The notes beneath the pieces were generated by a model. That model was not told the DNA's origin, ran no database searches, and saw only the letters and a program-made list of their open reading frames with translations. A DNA stretch of 64,000 nucleotides from positions 558,001 through 622,000 of the forward strand of contig BPHV01000001.1 of NCBI GenBank assembly GCA_026003755.1. Reading direction: 5' to 3'. Positions 1-8,405 of this stretch are shown in pieces; within the stretch, counting starts at the first letter, position 1; every line of letters starts with the position of its first letter. Source of the DNA: Candidatus Roseilinea sp. Lineage in GTDB: Bacteria; Chloroflexota; Anaerolineae; J036; Brachytrichaceae. Position numbers and translations under genes: made by a program.

Positions 1-879
1 AACCGCGTGGTCTTTTTGGGCGATTGGGTGGCCTATGAGGACTGGCCCAGCTACTTGCTCGAATCGGATATTGGGGTGTCATTGCACCACGATCATCTGG
101 AAGCGCACTTTTCGGCCCGCACACGCGTGCTGAGCTATCTGTGGGCCGGCTTGCCGATGGTGCTCACGCGCGGCGATGCGCTGGCCGAACGTATGGCGCA
201 GGCGGGCATGGCCCATCTGGTAGCAGAAAACGACGCCGATGCAGTCGCAACGGCCATCGAAGATTTACTCGCGCAGCCGCGCAGCGAGATTTCCGCCGAA
301 TTGAGCGCGCTGCGCAGCACGTTTCGGTGGTCTAAAACAGTTCAGGCGTTGCGATCGTTTTGTCTGCGTCCCACCCGCGCGCCAGACAGATCCCCTGAAG
401 CCACAACCGCAATTGCCGAACCAGAATCCACGCCGGCGACTGAGTCGAGCACCGATCTACGATCTGAGACCTCTCCGCCGGCTATCCACCAACCAACCAT
501 GAAGCACTCCTCCACTTTACCTGAGCTAGAGCTTGCCCAACCGGCCAGTTTCCTGGCACGCCTACTGTCGCCACTGTTAGACGCGCTGGTTTTTTGGCGG
601 CTCAAGAAGATGATTTGGCAGCAAAATCAGATCAATCGTTCTTTGCTCGACACGCTGAGCAGCATCCAGTCGGCTGTGGCGGACCTGGCCGGCCAGCAGC
701 AGCATACCCATGCAGTGGTGATGGACCTGGCCGGCCAGCAGCAGCATACCCATGCAGTGGTGATGGACCTGGCCGGCCAGCAGCAGCATACCCATGCAGT
801 GGTGGCGCATTTGGCCGAGCGATTAACGGATGCCGAACACTTGCAAACCGACTTGATCGCCGAAATAGCCAAGCAGTGA
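1..879 (+). CDS. Glycosyltransferase (GT-B fold), C-terminal part with coiled-coil tail; 5' end outside window
   Basis: The frame is open through base 1, so only the last 292 codons are visible. Residues ~1-110 resemble the donor-binding half of a GT4-type enzyme: a segment DIGVSLHHDHLEAHFSAR followed by a Gly/Leu/Pro turn (LWAGLPMVLT) typical of the nucleotide-sugar site. Residues ~115-180 are a Pro/Ser/Thr-rich linker. The tail (~180-292) has a hydrophobic/aromatic stretch, then QQNQINRSLLDTL and a coiled coil that contains three exact 14-residue repeats. It probably adds a sugar to a surface glycan, as its neighbours do. The same kind of tail appears in the small protein at 6764-7150. The sugar specificity cannot be read from sequence. 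Confidence 0.75.
   Translation, partial: NRVVFLGDWVAYEDWPSYLLESDIGVSLHHDHLEAHFSARTRVLSYLWAGLPMVLTRGDALAERMAQAGMAHLVAENDADAVATAIEDLLAQPRSEISAELSALRSTFRWSKTVQALRSFCLRPTRAPDRSPEATTAIAEPESTPATESSTDLRSETSPPAIHQPTMKHSSTLPELELAQPASFLARLLSPLLDALVFWRLKKMIWQQNQINRSLLDTLSSIQSAVADLAGQQQHTHAVVMDLAGQQQHTHAVVMDLAGQQQHTHAVVAHLAERLTDAEHLQTDLIAEIAKQ
682..804 (+). repeat. Three tandem 42-bp repeats inside a glycosyltransferase coding tail
   Basis: Units begin at 682, 724 and 766. They are identical except that the third diverges in its final codon. Each encodes DLAGQQQHTHAVVM. The period is two heptads, so copy-number change lengthens the coiled coil without breaking frame or register. Confidence 0.95.
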
Positions 880-883
880 AGTG

Positions 884-1894
884 ATGAAATCGGTCGTTGT
901 GCTGGTGACATGGAACGGAGCCTCACACGTCGAATCTTGCCTGCAATCTCTGATTCGACAGACGCATCCACCTCAGGCACTGATCGTGATCGACAACGCC
1001 AGCCATGATGAGACATTGCACATCGTCAATGCGCATCGTGCGCTGCTGGCTGCTATTGGAACTGAGTTGCATGTCACATCTAATGAGGTCAACATAGGGT
1101 TTACGTGCGCAGCAAACCAGGGGATGCACTATGCGCTCAGCAAGCCGATAGGCGCTGACATCGTGGTGTTACTCAATCAAGACACGGTGGTTTGTGAGAA
1201 GTGGATGGAAGCGCTGGAAGACGCTTTCTTGCGGTGGCCTAAGGCGGGGGCTGTAGGGTGCAAGATTTTTTATCCAGATGGCATGACCCTCCAACATGCC
1301 GGCGGCATGCTGAGTCGGCCTCGGCTGGTGGGTTCACACCACGGACATCACGAACCGAATGGGCCGGAGTATGACGTCCCGCGCGAGGTGGATTTTGTGA
1401 CCGGCGCCGCGACGGCGCTTCGCGTAAGCGCGCTTGAGCAGGTGGGGGTCTTCAACGAGATCTTTTCGCCGGGCTACTACGAAGATGTGGAACTGTGCGC
1501 GCGCATGCGCGCTGCAAATTGGCAGGTATGGTATTGCCCGTCGGCAACCCTCAAACACACCGAGTCGGCATCGTTTACAGATTGGATGGAGAGATGGACG
1601 CTCAGCCATCGCAATCGGCTTTTGTTTGCGCTGATGCACATGCGCGACGCGTGCTTTCGTCGTGACTTTGAGCAAGCCGAGGCTAAATTTTTGCAAGAGG
1701 AAGCGCAGTCGGACGAGCGCCGGGCGCTGTCGCTTGCCTATGGACGCGCCATGCTCATGGCCAGGCGCGTGTTTGCAGAGGGCGGTGGCGGCTTGCCGAT
1801 GGCTCATCCCGAGATCATTCGTGCTGCAATTGATGTTCTGGCTCGATTGAGGCACTTGTGTTTGAAACTCAGCAAAGAGGCAATCGTCGCATGA
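884..1894 (+). CDS. Glycosyltransferase family 2 (rhamnosyltransferase-like)
   Basis: A GT-A enzyme of about 336 residues, the usual length. The N-terminus has the nucleotide-binding start VVVLVTWNGASHVESCL and IDNASHDET. The metal-site region reads LLNQDTVV, and the acceptor/loop region GYYEDVELCARMR has the ED pair expected for the catalytic base. No membrane segments are seen, so it is a cytoplasmic enzyme building surface polysaccharide or O-glycan. A GTG at 881 is an alternative start directly before the ATG. Its stop overlaps the next gene's ATG, so it is co-translated with the sulfotransferase. Confidence 0.85.
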   Translation: MKSVVVLVTWNGASHVESCLQSLIRQTHPPQALIVIDNASHDETLHIVNAHRALLAAIGTELHVTSNEVNIGFTCAANQGMHYALSKPIGADIVVLLNQDTVVCEKWMEALEDAFLRWPKAGAVGCKIFYPDGMTLQHAGGMLSRPRLVGSHHGHHEPNGPEYDVPREVDFVTGAATALRVSALEQVGVFNEIFSPGYYEDVELCARMRAANWQVWYCPSATLKHTESASFTDWMERWTLSHRNRLLFALMHMRDACFRRDFEQAEAKFLQEEAQSDERRALSLAYGRAMLMARRVFAEGGGGLPMAHPEIIRAAIDVLARLRHLCLKLSKEAIVA

Positions 1895-3204
1895 ATCGCA
1901 CGCGCATTGTGGAGGTTCGCCGTTTTGAACTGCTCGAAGATCGGCTGGCCGGATTTAGCATCGACATTCCTGTGGCCAATGAATGCGCAGAGGGATTCTG
2001 GGCCAGAGTAGCAGGATGGGTGGTGGGCCGTCACCAACCTGTGCGAGAAATTCGCGTGAGCATCCCGGAAGTGGGTAGGCCAGTTCAACGTCTCGCCGCC
2101 AATTTGCCTCGACCGGATGTGCAGGCCTATTTGCCGTCCCATGCTCATGCAATGCACAGCGGCTTCGACGGGCATTTCAGCACATTCGGACTTGCCCCTC
2201 ACTTTGAGGTGGTGGTGGAAGTGGTTGACGCAGAACAACGGGTGATTCCTGTGGCAACAATCTGTGGCACGCGCGAGGGAAACCCCGTCTGGAAAGCCGA
2301 GCCTGGGCAACTGCAACCCATCTTAGTGACTGCGCTGGCCCGCTCGGGCACGACCTGGCTGATGCGCTTGCTGAGCGTGCATCCGGCAATTGTGGTATAC
2401 GCCCAGTATCCTTATGAGATGCATGCTGCGGGATACTGGTGGCAGGTGTGCCGCGTGCTGACTGCACCATCCGGCGGAATAGATATAGGACACCCAGACT
2501 ATTTCTGGTTCTACCTTGACCGGGTCGGGCCGCCCCCCTTCTCGATACCGGATATGCTGAGTGAGCCGGGGCTAGCACACTGGTTTAGGGCACAGCATGT
2601 AGGGCGAGTGCTAGCACACACCTCATCTATGATCGAAGCGTTCTATCGCCACATTGCCGCATCACAACAAAAACAAGCCGTCTCTCACTTCGCTGAAAAG
2701 CAAGCTATTCCTGCCTATTCCTGGCTGGTGTGGGAACTGTATCCGGGCGCGCGAGAAATCTTTTTGGTGCGCGATTTTCGCGACCTATACTGCTCGATTG
2801 TTGCGTTCAACCGCAAAAGAGGCGTGATCGCTTTTGAACGGGATAATTTTGATAGCGACGAAGCGTATGCGCGATGGTTAAGCGAATGTGCGGTTGTTCT
2901 GCAGCGCAACTGGGAGGCCCGCGCCGACCGCGCGCTGCTGGTTCGCTATGAGGACTTGATCACTGCGCCGCAACCCGAGATCGCGCGTGTGCTGAATTAT
3001 CTCGGTTTGGATAGTAGGCCGGGGATAGTGAGCATGATGTTGGCGCAGGCCAACATGCCCGACGTTAATCTGCAAAAGCACCGCACAGTGGATGACGCGA
3101 TGCAATCCATCGGTCGCTGGCGACGGGAGCTTAGCCCAGCGCTCCAGGCAGTGGTGAATGATGCTTTTCGAGACAGCCTGCGCGCGTTTGGTTACGGCGT
3201 GTGA
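1891..3204 (+). CDS. Sulfotransferase-domain protein
   Basis: The ATG at 1891 overlaps the previous stop (ATGA). The first ~140 residues form a beta-rich region of unknown role. From about residue 143 the sulfotransferase fold begins: LVTALARSGTTWLMRLL is the 5'-phosphosulfate loop that binds PAPS. Further on, REIFLVRDFRDLYCSIVAFN fits the 3'-phosphate site, and LLVRYEDLITAP is the conserved downstream motif. Total 437 residues. It likely transfers sulfate from PAPS onto a glycan made by the surrounding glycosyltransferases. The acceptor is unknown. The N-terminal domain could be a carbohydrate-binding module, which is inference. Confidence 0.8.
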   Translation: MNRTRIVEVRRFELLEDRLAGFSIDIPVANECAEGFWARVAGWVVGRHQPVREIRVSIPEVGRPVQRLAANLPRPDVQAYLPSHAHAMHSGFDGHFSTFGLAPHFEVVVEVVDAEQRVIPVATICGTREGNPVWKAEPGQLQPILVTALARSGTTWLMRLLSVHPAIVVYAQYPYEMHAAGYWWQVCRVLTAPSGGIDIGHPDYFWFYLDRVGPPPFSIPDMLSEPGLAHWFRAQHVGRVLAHTSSMIEAFYRHIAASQQKQAVSHFAEKQAIPAYSWLVWELYPGAREIFLVRDFRDLYCSIVAFNRKRGVIAFERDNFDSDEAYARWLSECAVVLQRNWEARADRALLVRYEDLITAPQPEIARVLNYLGLDSRPGIVSMMLAQANMPDVNLQKHRTVDDAMQSIGRWRRELSPALQAVVNDAFRDSLRAFGYGV

Positions 3205-3207
3205 TGA

Positions 3208-5784
3208 TTAATAAAACCGTTCCAGGCGACGGATGATGCGATCGGCCATCACGGTAGCTCCATAGAGCCGCTCGATATCCTGTGCGGCCTGTTGTCCTTT
3301 TCGTGTGCGATCCTCAGGATGCTCGAACACCCAGCGCATCAATTCTGCGGCATGCTCAACATCCGGATCGGCCCACACGTTGCCGGCGCGATACGGGCCA
3401 TAGTCCCGCTCCAGCTCGACCAGACGGTAGCGCACAGGATAACCGTTGTTTTGGTTGAGGAAGTCGCGTGTGCCACCGTAATCTGTGGCGATCACCGGCT
3501 TGCCCATCCGCATTGTTTCGGCTACCGTCAATCCAAATCCTTCGCTGCGGTGTAATGAGACATAGACATCGGTGAGCTGATATAGGGCGTTAAGGGGTTC
3601 TCGGTCTAGTGTTTGCTCGATGAGCGTACCTTGCACAGAATCTACTGCCTGGCGCAGACGCGCCTGCCATTCTGGAAAGCGGTGCAGGTGGTTGGCCTTC
3701 AAAACCAGATGGGTGTCCATGAAGTGTGGCTCGAACGCCAGGCGATATGCCTCGACGACGGCGAGCGGATTCTTGCGCTCGGGAATGCTGAGCATATCGA
3801 AGGCGTACAGGAACACGAACTTGTCTTCAGGTAGGTTCAACTCGCGCCGGCTCAATAAGGAAGACGGGCGCAACACGATAGGCACGCCTATTTTCACCAC
3901 AGGGATAGGGGACACCGCCCCGATGGCTTCCTGAATGAAAAGGCTACCTGCCCAGATCTCATCTAACTTGTCGAAACGATCAATCCATTCTTCAGGGAAG
4001 TGCGCAATTTCCCAGAACCAGAAGCCTATGTTTTTGCGTCCTTCAATAATGCGCGGGTCTAAGATCTGCTTGATGCTGGCCCAGCCATCGGAATTTACCG
4101 AGAACAGGTTAGCAGAGTATGGCGTGCCTTCTGGCAAGTCAAGCACCGACTTGTCGTTGCGACGAGCCCCATCAGGGTTATCGAGATGTGTGATGGATAC
4201 AGGATACCCGTGATGTTGAAGCGCGCGAATGATGGCTCGCGATACTTCTCCCACCCCCGTCTCAGCGCTCAGGTAGCCTAGAACATTTAGCCCGCGTTGA
4301 GCTGAAAAGGAGCGTTTTGGCGAAGGGGCTGTTTGAGCAAGAGCTGCCGGCGCAGCCAACTCAGGATAAAAGAAAAGGCGCAGGCGATACAGTTGAGGAA
4401 TCGCGCTTAGGCGCTTGACCCAAGATGCAGCGCGCAAGCTTAAGAACAAACGTTGCACGATCGGCAGTCTTCCGATGGCGCGGCGCACGCGCGAAGGCAG
4501 GCCGGCGAGTTTTGCCATCCGCTGTCTCAGGGCTATTGCGCGTATTTGGCCCGCCGCCAATCGCTGAGTCAGCTCATCACGCATGCGACCGATGAGGACG
4601 TCAGGGATGTGGTGCTCTTTGACGCCTGTGTTGAGGTACCAGGTGATGAACGGCACCCGATGGCGATGGCGAATATCGGGGAAAGCCTGGCGCACATCGG
4701 GACGGTTGAGATAGATCCATTCTGCCAAGCGGTTGATGGTGGGCTGATGGCTGTCGGCGGCTTGGGTAGCAAAAGCAATACAGTCGTCCAATGAAGCAGA
4801 GGCGCTCAGCTCGCCATTTTCAAACGCTTGACGCCATAGGTTTCGAGCCGCTGAAGGGATTTTCTGGCCAGTGGGCAATTGGTCAAAAGCAAACGGCCAG
4901 CGTTCTGTCTCGATCGCACCATGCTTCAGCAGCAACGCATGATAGATTTCAAACAGGCGCGCGCCCTCGCCGAGGTCTTCTAGAGACAACTTGTCCAGCG
5001 CAGGGGGCACATGCCGAGAGATACGGTCGGGCGTGCGATGCGAGTAGCCGCTGAAGTGAAAGAACTTCAGCGGGCTATCCTTGACGTAGAACTTGTCGCC
5101 GCGCTGAATGATGGGGCGCTCGGAGAGATTCCAATAGGCGACATTACACCCAGGATCGCGGTGAATCCAGACACCGTCGAACATCCCCGGCACGAGATCA
5201 ACCCATCGCTGGTCAACGAATAGATTACGCGGCGGATCGGAATAGCCGTGATCAAGCAGCTTTTTGCCCCACCAGTCGAGCAAGCGATCCGTCTCTGCGC
5301 TGCGCCGCAAACCGATGAAGCCTAAGTTATAGGCGCCGGCGCTCAGCATGGTGCGTTCGCTTGGCATGCGCTCCAGGCGCTGTGGCTCGACCATGTGGGG
5401 GGTGAGGACAACGTTAAATGTGTCGAGCTTTTGCCAGATTGATTCGATGGATGAGAGGAAAAGAATATCTGGGTCAAAGTAACACAGCTTCGCGAGATCG
5501 TACTTTTCAAACAGGTATTGCAGAAAGAAAGGTTTAACCGCAGTCAAGAGTTCGACGATCGAATACTTAATCGTAAGCTCGGTAAACCGAGGTATGTGCA
5601 AGTCTTCGACAAATGTTGTCTCGAATTGCTCACGTTGCGGATCGTAGCATCCCTCTAATCTGTCGCAAAGCAGGCCGAAAACCCGTTCGGACGGGTGCTG
5701 CGCAAGATAGGACTCAGCAAGGATCCGCACCTGCGGGAGATAGTTCTTGGCGAAAATAGTGCAGATCGCGCGATTGCTGTTCAC
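3208..5784 (-). CDS. Two-domain glycosyltransferase: GT8-like N-terminus fused to GT4 C-terminus
   Basis: 858 residues. Residues 1-~280 look like a GT-A retaining enzyme of the GT8-like group: AICTIFAKNYLPQVRILAES at the start and a DxD metal motif in CYFDPDILFLSS at ~101-112. A helical middle region (~290-470) has no recognisable motif. From ~495 a GT4 enzyme follows: GYLSAETGVGEVSRAI, then the EGFGLTVAETMRMGKPVIAT signature at ~745-765, with the two glutamates expected for sugar-nucleotide binding. The protein probably performs two successive sugar additions. It is transcribed against the upstream sulfotransferase, with stops only a few bases apart. Confidence 0.82.
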   Translation of the reverse strand: MNSNRAICTIFAKNYLPQVRILAESYLAQHPSERVFGLLCDRLEGCYDPQREQFETTFVEDLHIPRFTELTIKYSIVELLTAVKPFFLQYLFEKYDLAKLCYFDPDILFLSSIESIWQKLDTFNVVLTPHMVEPQRLERMPSERTMLSAGAYNLGFIGLRRSAETDRLLDWWGKKLLDHGYSDPPRNLFVDQRWVDLVPGMFDGVWIHRDPGCNVAYWNLSERPIIQRGDKFYVKDSPLKFFHFSGYSHRTPDRISRHVPPALDKLSLEDLGEGARLFEIYHALLLKHGAIETERWPFAFDQLPTGQKIPSAARNLWRQAFENGELSASASLDDCIAFATQAADSHQPTINRLAEWIYLNRPDVRQAFPDIRHRHRVPFITWYLNTGVKEHHIPDVLIGRMRDELTQRLAAGQIRAIALRQRMAKLAGLPSRVRRAIGRLPIVQRLFLSLRAASWVKRLSAIPQLYRLRLFFYPELAAPAALAQTAPSPKRSFSAQRGLNVLGYLSAETGVGEVSRAIIRALQHHGYPVSITHLDNPDGARRNDKSVLDLPEGTPYSANLFSVNSDGWASIKQILDPRIIEGRKNIGFWFWEIAHFPEEWIDRFDKLDEIWAGSLFIQEAIGAVSPIPVVKIGVPIVLRPSSLLSRRELNLPEDKFVFLYAFDMLSIPERKNPLAVVEAYRLAFEPHFMDTHLVLKANHLHRFPEWQARLRQAVDSVQGTLIEQTLDREPLNALYQLTDVYVSLHRSEGFGLTVAETMRMGKPVIATDYGGTRDFLNQNNGYPVRYRLVELERDYGPYRAGNVWADPDVEHAAELMRWVFEHPEDRTRKGQQAAQDIERLYGATVMADRIIRRLERFY

Positions 5785-5875
5785 AAAGTTCTCCCCTGCG
5801 ATATCGCCCTAATCTTCTAAGTGAATCAGCTCACCTGCCCAAGTCTCGACAGGAATGGCGAGGGGAGGACACCGA

Positions 5876-6646
5876 CTAGAAGATCGTCCAAGATTTTGGA
5901 TCAAGCGGATTCTGTCCAGTTGCGACACGAGGGATCACGCCATAGGCGATGTGATCTCTGTTGACACGATTTTCTGGAGCTTGTGCTTCCACCAGACAAC
6001 GCGTTCCCCAAACTTCCACACGCTCAACATGGTAACCGAGATCACGGATCATTAACTCGACGCATTTGGAAGTAAATCCCCAAAAGTTGCTCGTATCCTG
6101 ATTGGGTTGCTGATAACCCGGCAAACGCTCTGGGTCAGGGATGAAACGCGCCAAGGGGGCATTGGATAGCTTAGAGCCTAAACTGCTGTCAATGCAATAG
6201 GTCTCGACGAACAGTTTATGTTTGGCCAATCCAGCACAATTGGACAGCAAGCGGTAAGGCTCTGAAACGTGATAGAGCAGACCGAGACAGAGCACAATAT
6301 CAAATTGCCCAAATCGATCCGCTGTGACGTCAAGCACATTGATATGGTGGTGAGTTATATCATCTAGCCCGTTGATGAGTTGCAGTAGACCAAAGCCAGA
6401 GTTGTCTTTATGTCGAAAATCAAAAGCGGTTACACGCGCGCCGCGCTGACGAAGCGCAAAACTGAAATAGCCATTTGAAGCGCCCAAGTCAGCCACTGTA
6501 ACTCCATTCAGGTCTCTAGGAAGACCAAGCTTCTCAAACAGAAAAGTAGGATCATAGTTTCCTTGTGTGCGCACGCCTGGGATGACTTCAAAGGCATGAT
6601 GCCAGGGATGGCCGGCGATGAGTTGCTTGGCTTGATCAATGTTCAT
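5876..6646 (-). CDS. Class I SAM methyltransferase, CmoB/DUF1698-like
   Basis: The ATG at 6646 is preceded by AGAGGGAA, which decides the start over a TTG 15 bases upstream. 256 residues. PWHHAFEVIPGVRTQG matches the W-H/Y-H entry of DUF1698/CmoB-type enzymes. Motif I is VADLGASNGYFSFAL at 51-65, with FDFRHKD for motif II and DIVLCLGLLYHV for motif IV/post. Proteins of this type next to glycosyltransferases usually methylate sugars rather than tRNA, so a glycan-decorating role is inferred. A related protein lies at 13662-14462. Confidence 0.8.
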   Translation of the reverse strand: MNIDQAKQLIAGHPWHHAFEVIPGVRTQGNYDPTFLFEKLGLPRDLNGVTVADLGASNGYFSFALRQRGARVTAFDFRHKDNSGFGLLQLINGLDDITHHHINVLDVTADRFGQFDIVLCLGLLYHVSEPYRLLSNCAGLAKHKLFVETYCIDSSLGSKLSNAPLARFIPDPERLPGYQQPNQDTSNFWGFTSKCVELMIRDLGYHVERVEVWGTRCLVEAQAPENRVNRDHIAYGVIPRVATGQNPLDPKSWTIF

Positions 6647-6763
6647 AGTTCCCTCTTGCAAATTGTGGGTCTACTTTTTTGTGGTACTGTCGGCTCTTAA
6701 GACTGTCATGCAAGCACAGCATTATACCTGCCTGCCACTACTCCAATCGAACCCTTGAACGCC

Positions 6764-7150
6764 ATGATCGAGCTACCCGGCTATCTGCAAAAGCTGCAAG
6801 CGCGTCTGCTGGCCGGCGATCCTGCGGCCCGGCAAGAACTGGAGCGCCTGGCCTTGCTGTCCAACCTCCAGGCGCTGGTGGAAGAGGCAACTCAGGCCGG
6901 CGCGCTGCGTGAGCACCGCTTTGCACCTTCGCTGCCGTTGATTGGGCGGGCGGTGGCCGCGCTGCGCACAGCGCTGTTTGCCATCAGCGCGCGTTGGCCG
7001 CTGCGCGTTTTGATCGCACAGCAAACCCAGGTCAACCAGGCAACCGCCCGCGCCCTGGCCGAGTCGCTCAAGCTCAACCAGCATTTGCTGGCGCGCATCG
7101 AAGCGTTGGAGGCCCGCATGGCAGAATTGGAGCGTGAGCGCCATCAATAA
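6764..7150 (+). CDS. Small coiled-coil protein resembling glycosyltransferase tails
   Basis: 128 residues. A short helical N-terminus (YLQKLQARLLAGDPAARQEL) leads to a hydrophobic patch (LIGRAVAALRTALFAISAR). Then come LRVLIAQQTQVNQATARAL and a heptad-rich end (LLARIEALEARMAELERE). The QQTQVNQ core parallels QQNQINR in the tail of the protein at 1-879, so this is a free-standing version of that tail. It may scaffold a glycosyltransferase complex or measure chain length; both are inference. The next gene starts 17 bases inside its 3' end, so the two are translationally linked. Confidence 0.6.
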   Translation: MIELPGYLQKLQARLLAGDPAARQELERLALLSNLQALVEEATQAGALREHRFAPSLPLIGRAVAALRTALFAISARWPLRVLIAQQTQVNQATARALAESLKLNQHLLARIEALEARMAELERERHQ

Positions 7151-8346
7151 TGCTGAGCATCCGCGCATCGCGTGGTGGTCGCCGTGGCCGCCGGCGCGCA
7201 GCGGCATCGCCGAATACAGCGTAGCCTTGCTCGACGCGCTGCGCAGCGCAGCCAGTATCCAGGTCTTCGTGCGCGATGGGGAGGCGGCGCGGGCGCGCCG
7301 GCCCTTCCCAGAGATCAGCGTGCTGCCGGCCGGCGCGTTTCTCGCCGAACACGCCCGGCAGCCCTTCGATGCCGCGGTGTTCCAGTTGGGCAACCAGGCC
7401 GGCCATGCCTACATGGCCGACGCCTTGTTGAGCGCCCCTTGCCCGCGCGTGGGTGTCTTCCATGACGGCTCGCTGTATCACCTCTATCAGGGCATCTCCC
7501 TCTGGCGGCTGCTGCGCGAGATTGGGGCCGAGGAAGGGTGGATGTCGGCCTGGCGCGCCTGGCGGCGCATGCGCCTGCCAGGCTCAGACAGCTACGCTCA
7601 TCCGCTCTTAGGGCGCATCGCGCGCTTGCCAAGCCGTGATTGTTCACAGCGCCTACCTTGCCGAGCGCATTCGCAGCCTTGTGCCGGGCACCCCTGTTGC
7701 AGTCGTGCCCTTTGGCACAACGCTTTACGCCGAGGACGGCGGGCGGTTGCAAGCTGAATGCCGGCGCGTCCTCGGCCTGCCCGCAGATGCGGTGATCTTC
7801 GGCGTGTTTGGCTATGTGACGGCAGCCAAGCGGGTTGAGCGGGTGATCGAAGCCTTTGTGCGCAGTGAGGCGCCCGACAGTTGGCTCTTGATTGTCGGCG
7901 AGGTCACCCCGCTGGCCCCGCCGGAGGTTCGGCGTTGGGCCGACGACCCGGCAGAATGCCGGCAGCGGCGCATTCGTTTCGAGGCAGGATATTGCACGCC
8001 GCTCTACACCTCTCTGGCCATGCAAGCTGTGGATGTGGGCGTCACCCTGCGCTTCCCCACCACGGGCGAGACTTCGGCGGTGGTGAGTGAGCTGCTCGGC
8101 ATGGGCAAGCCCATGATTGTGTCAGATGTGGGCGCCTTCCGCGAGTTGCCCGCTGCGTGCGCCATCAAGGCGCCCGTGGGGGACGGCGAGATCGAGGCGT
8201 TGGCCACCGCTATGCGCGCTTTGGCCGACGATGCCGGCCGGCGCGCCGGCATGGCGGCGGCTGCGTGCGCCTATAGCGTCGAGCGCACTTGGAGCAGGAC
8301 GGCGTATCATTACCTTGAATTGATCCGGCGTACGCAAACCAGATAG
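7134..8346 (+). pseudogene. GT4 glycosyltransferase, interrupted by one frameshift near 7620-7635
   Basis: The gene opens with GTG at 7134 (MSAINNAEHPRIAWWSPWPP) and carries the acceptor-side fold WSPWPPARSGIAEYSVALL, typical of GT4. Around 7620-7635 the match moves to the next frame. The upstream frame reads HPLLGRIAR, and the continuation ACQAVIVHSAYLAERI is in the other frame. The second part has the donor site (FGVFGYVTAAKRVERVIEAF) and the ETSAVVSELLGMGKPMIVSD loop. Removing one base would restore ~404 residues, a normal GT4 length. Whether this is a real mutation or a base-call error cannot be told here. Confidence 0.75.
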
Positions 8347-8405
8347 CCGTTCTCTTGCGCTGCGATCACAGAGATCAAATCAGGAGCTGAGCGGAGGAGA
8401 GCAAG

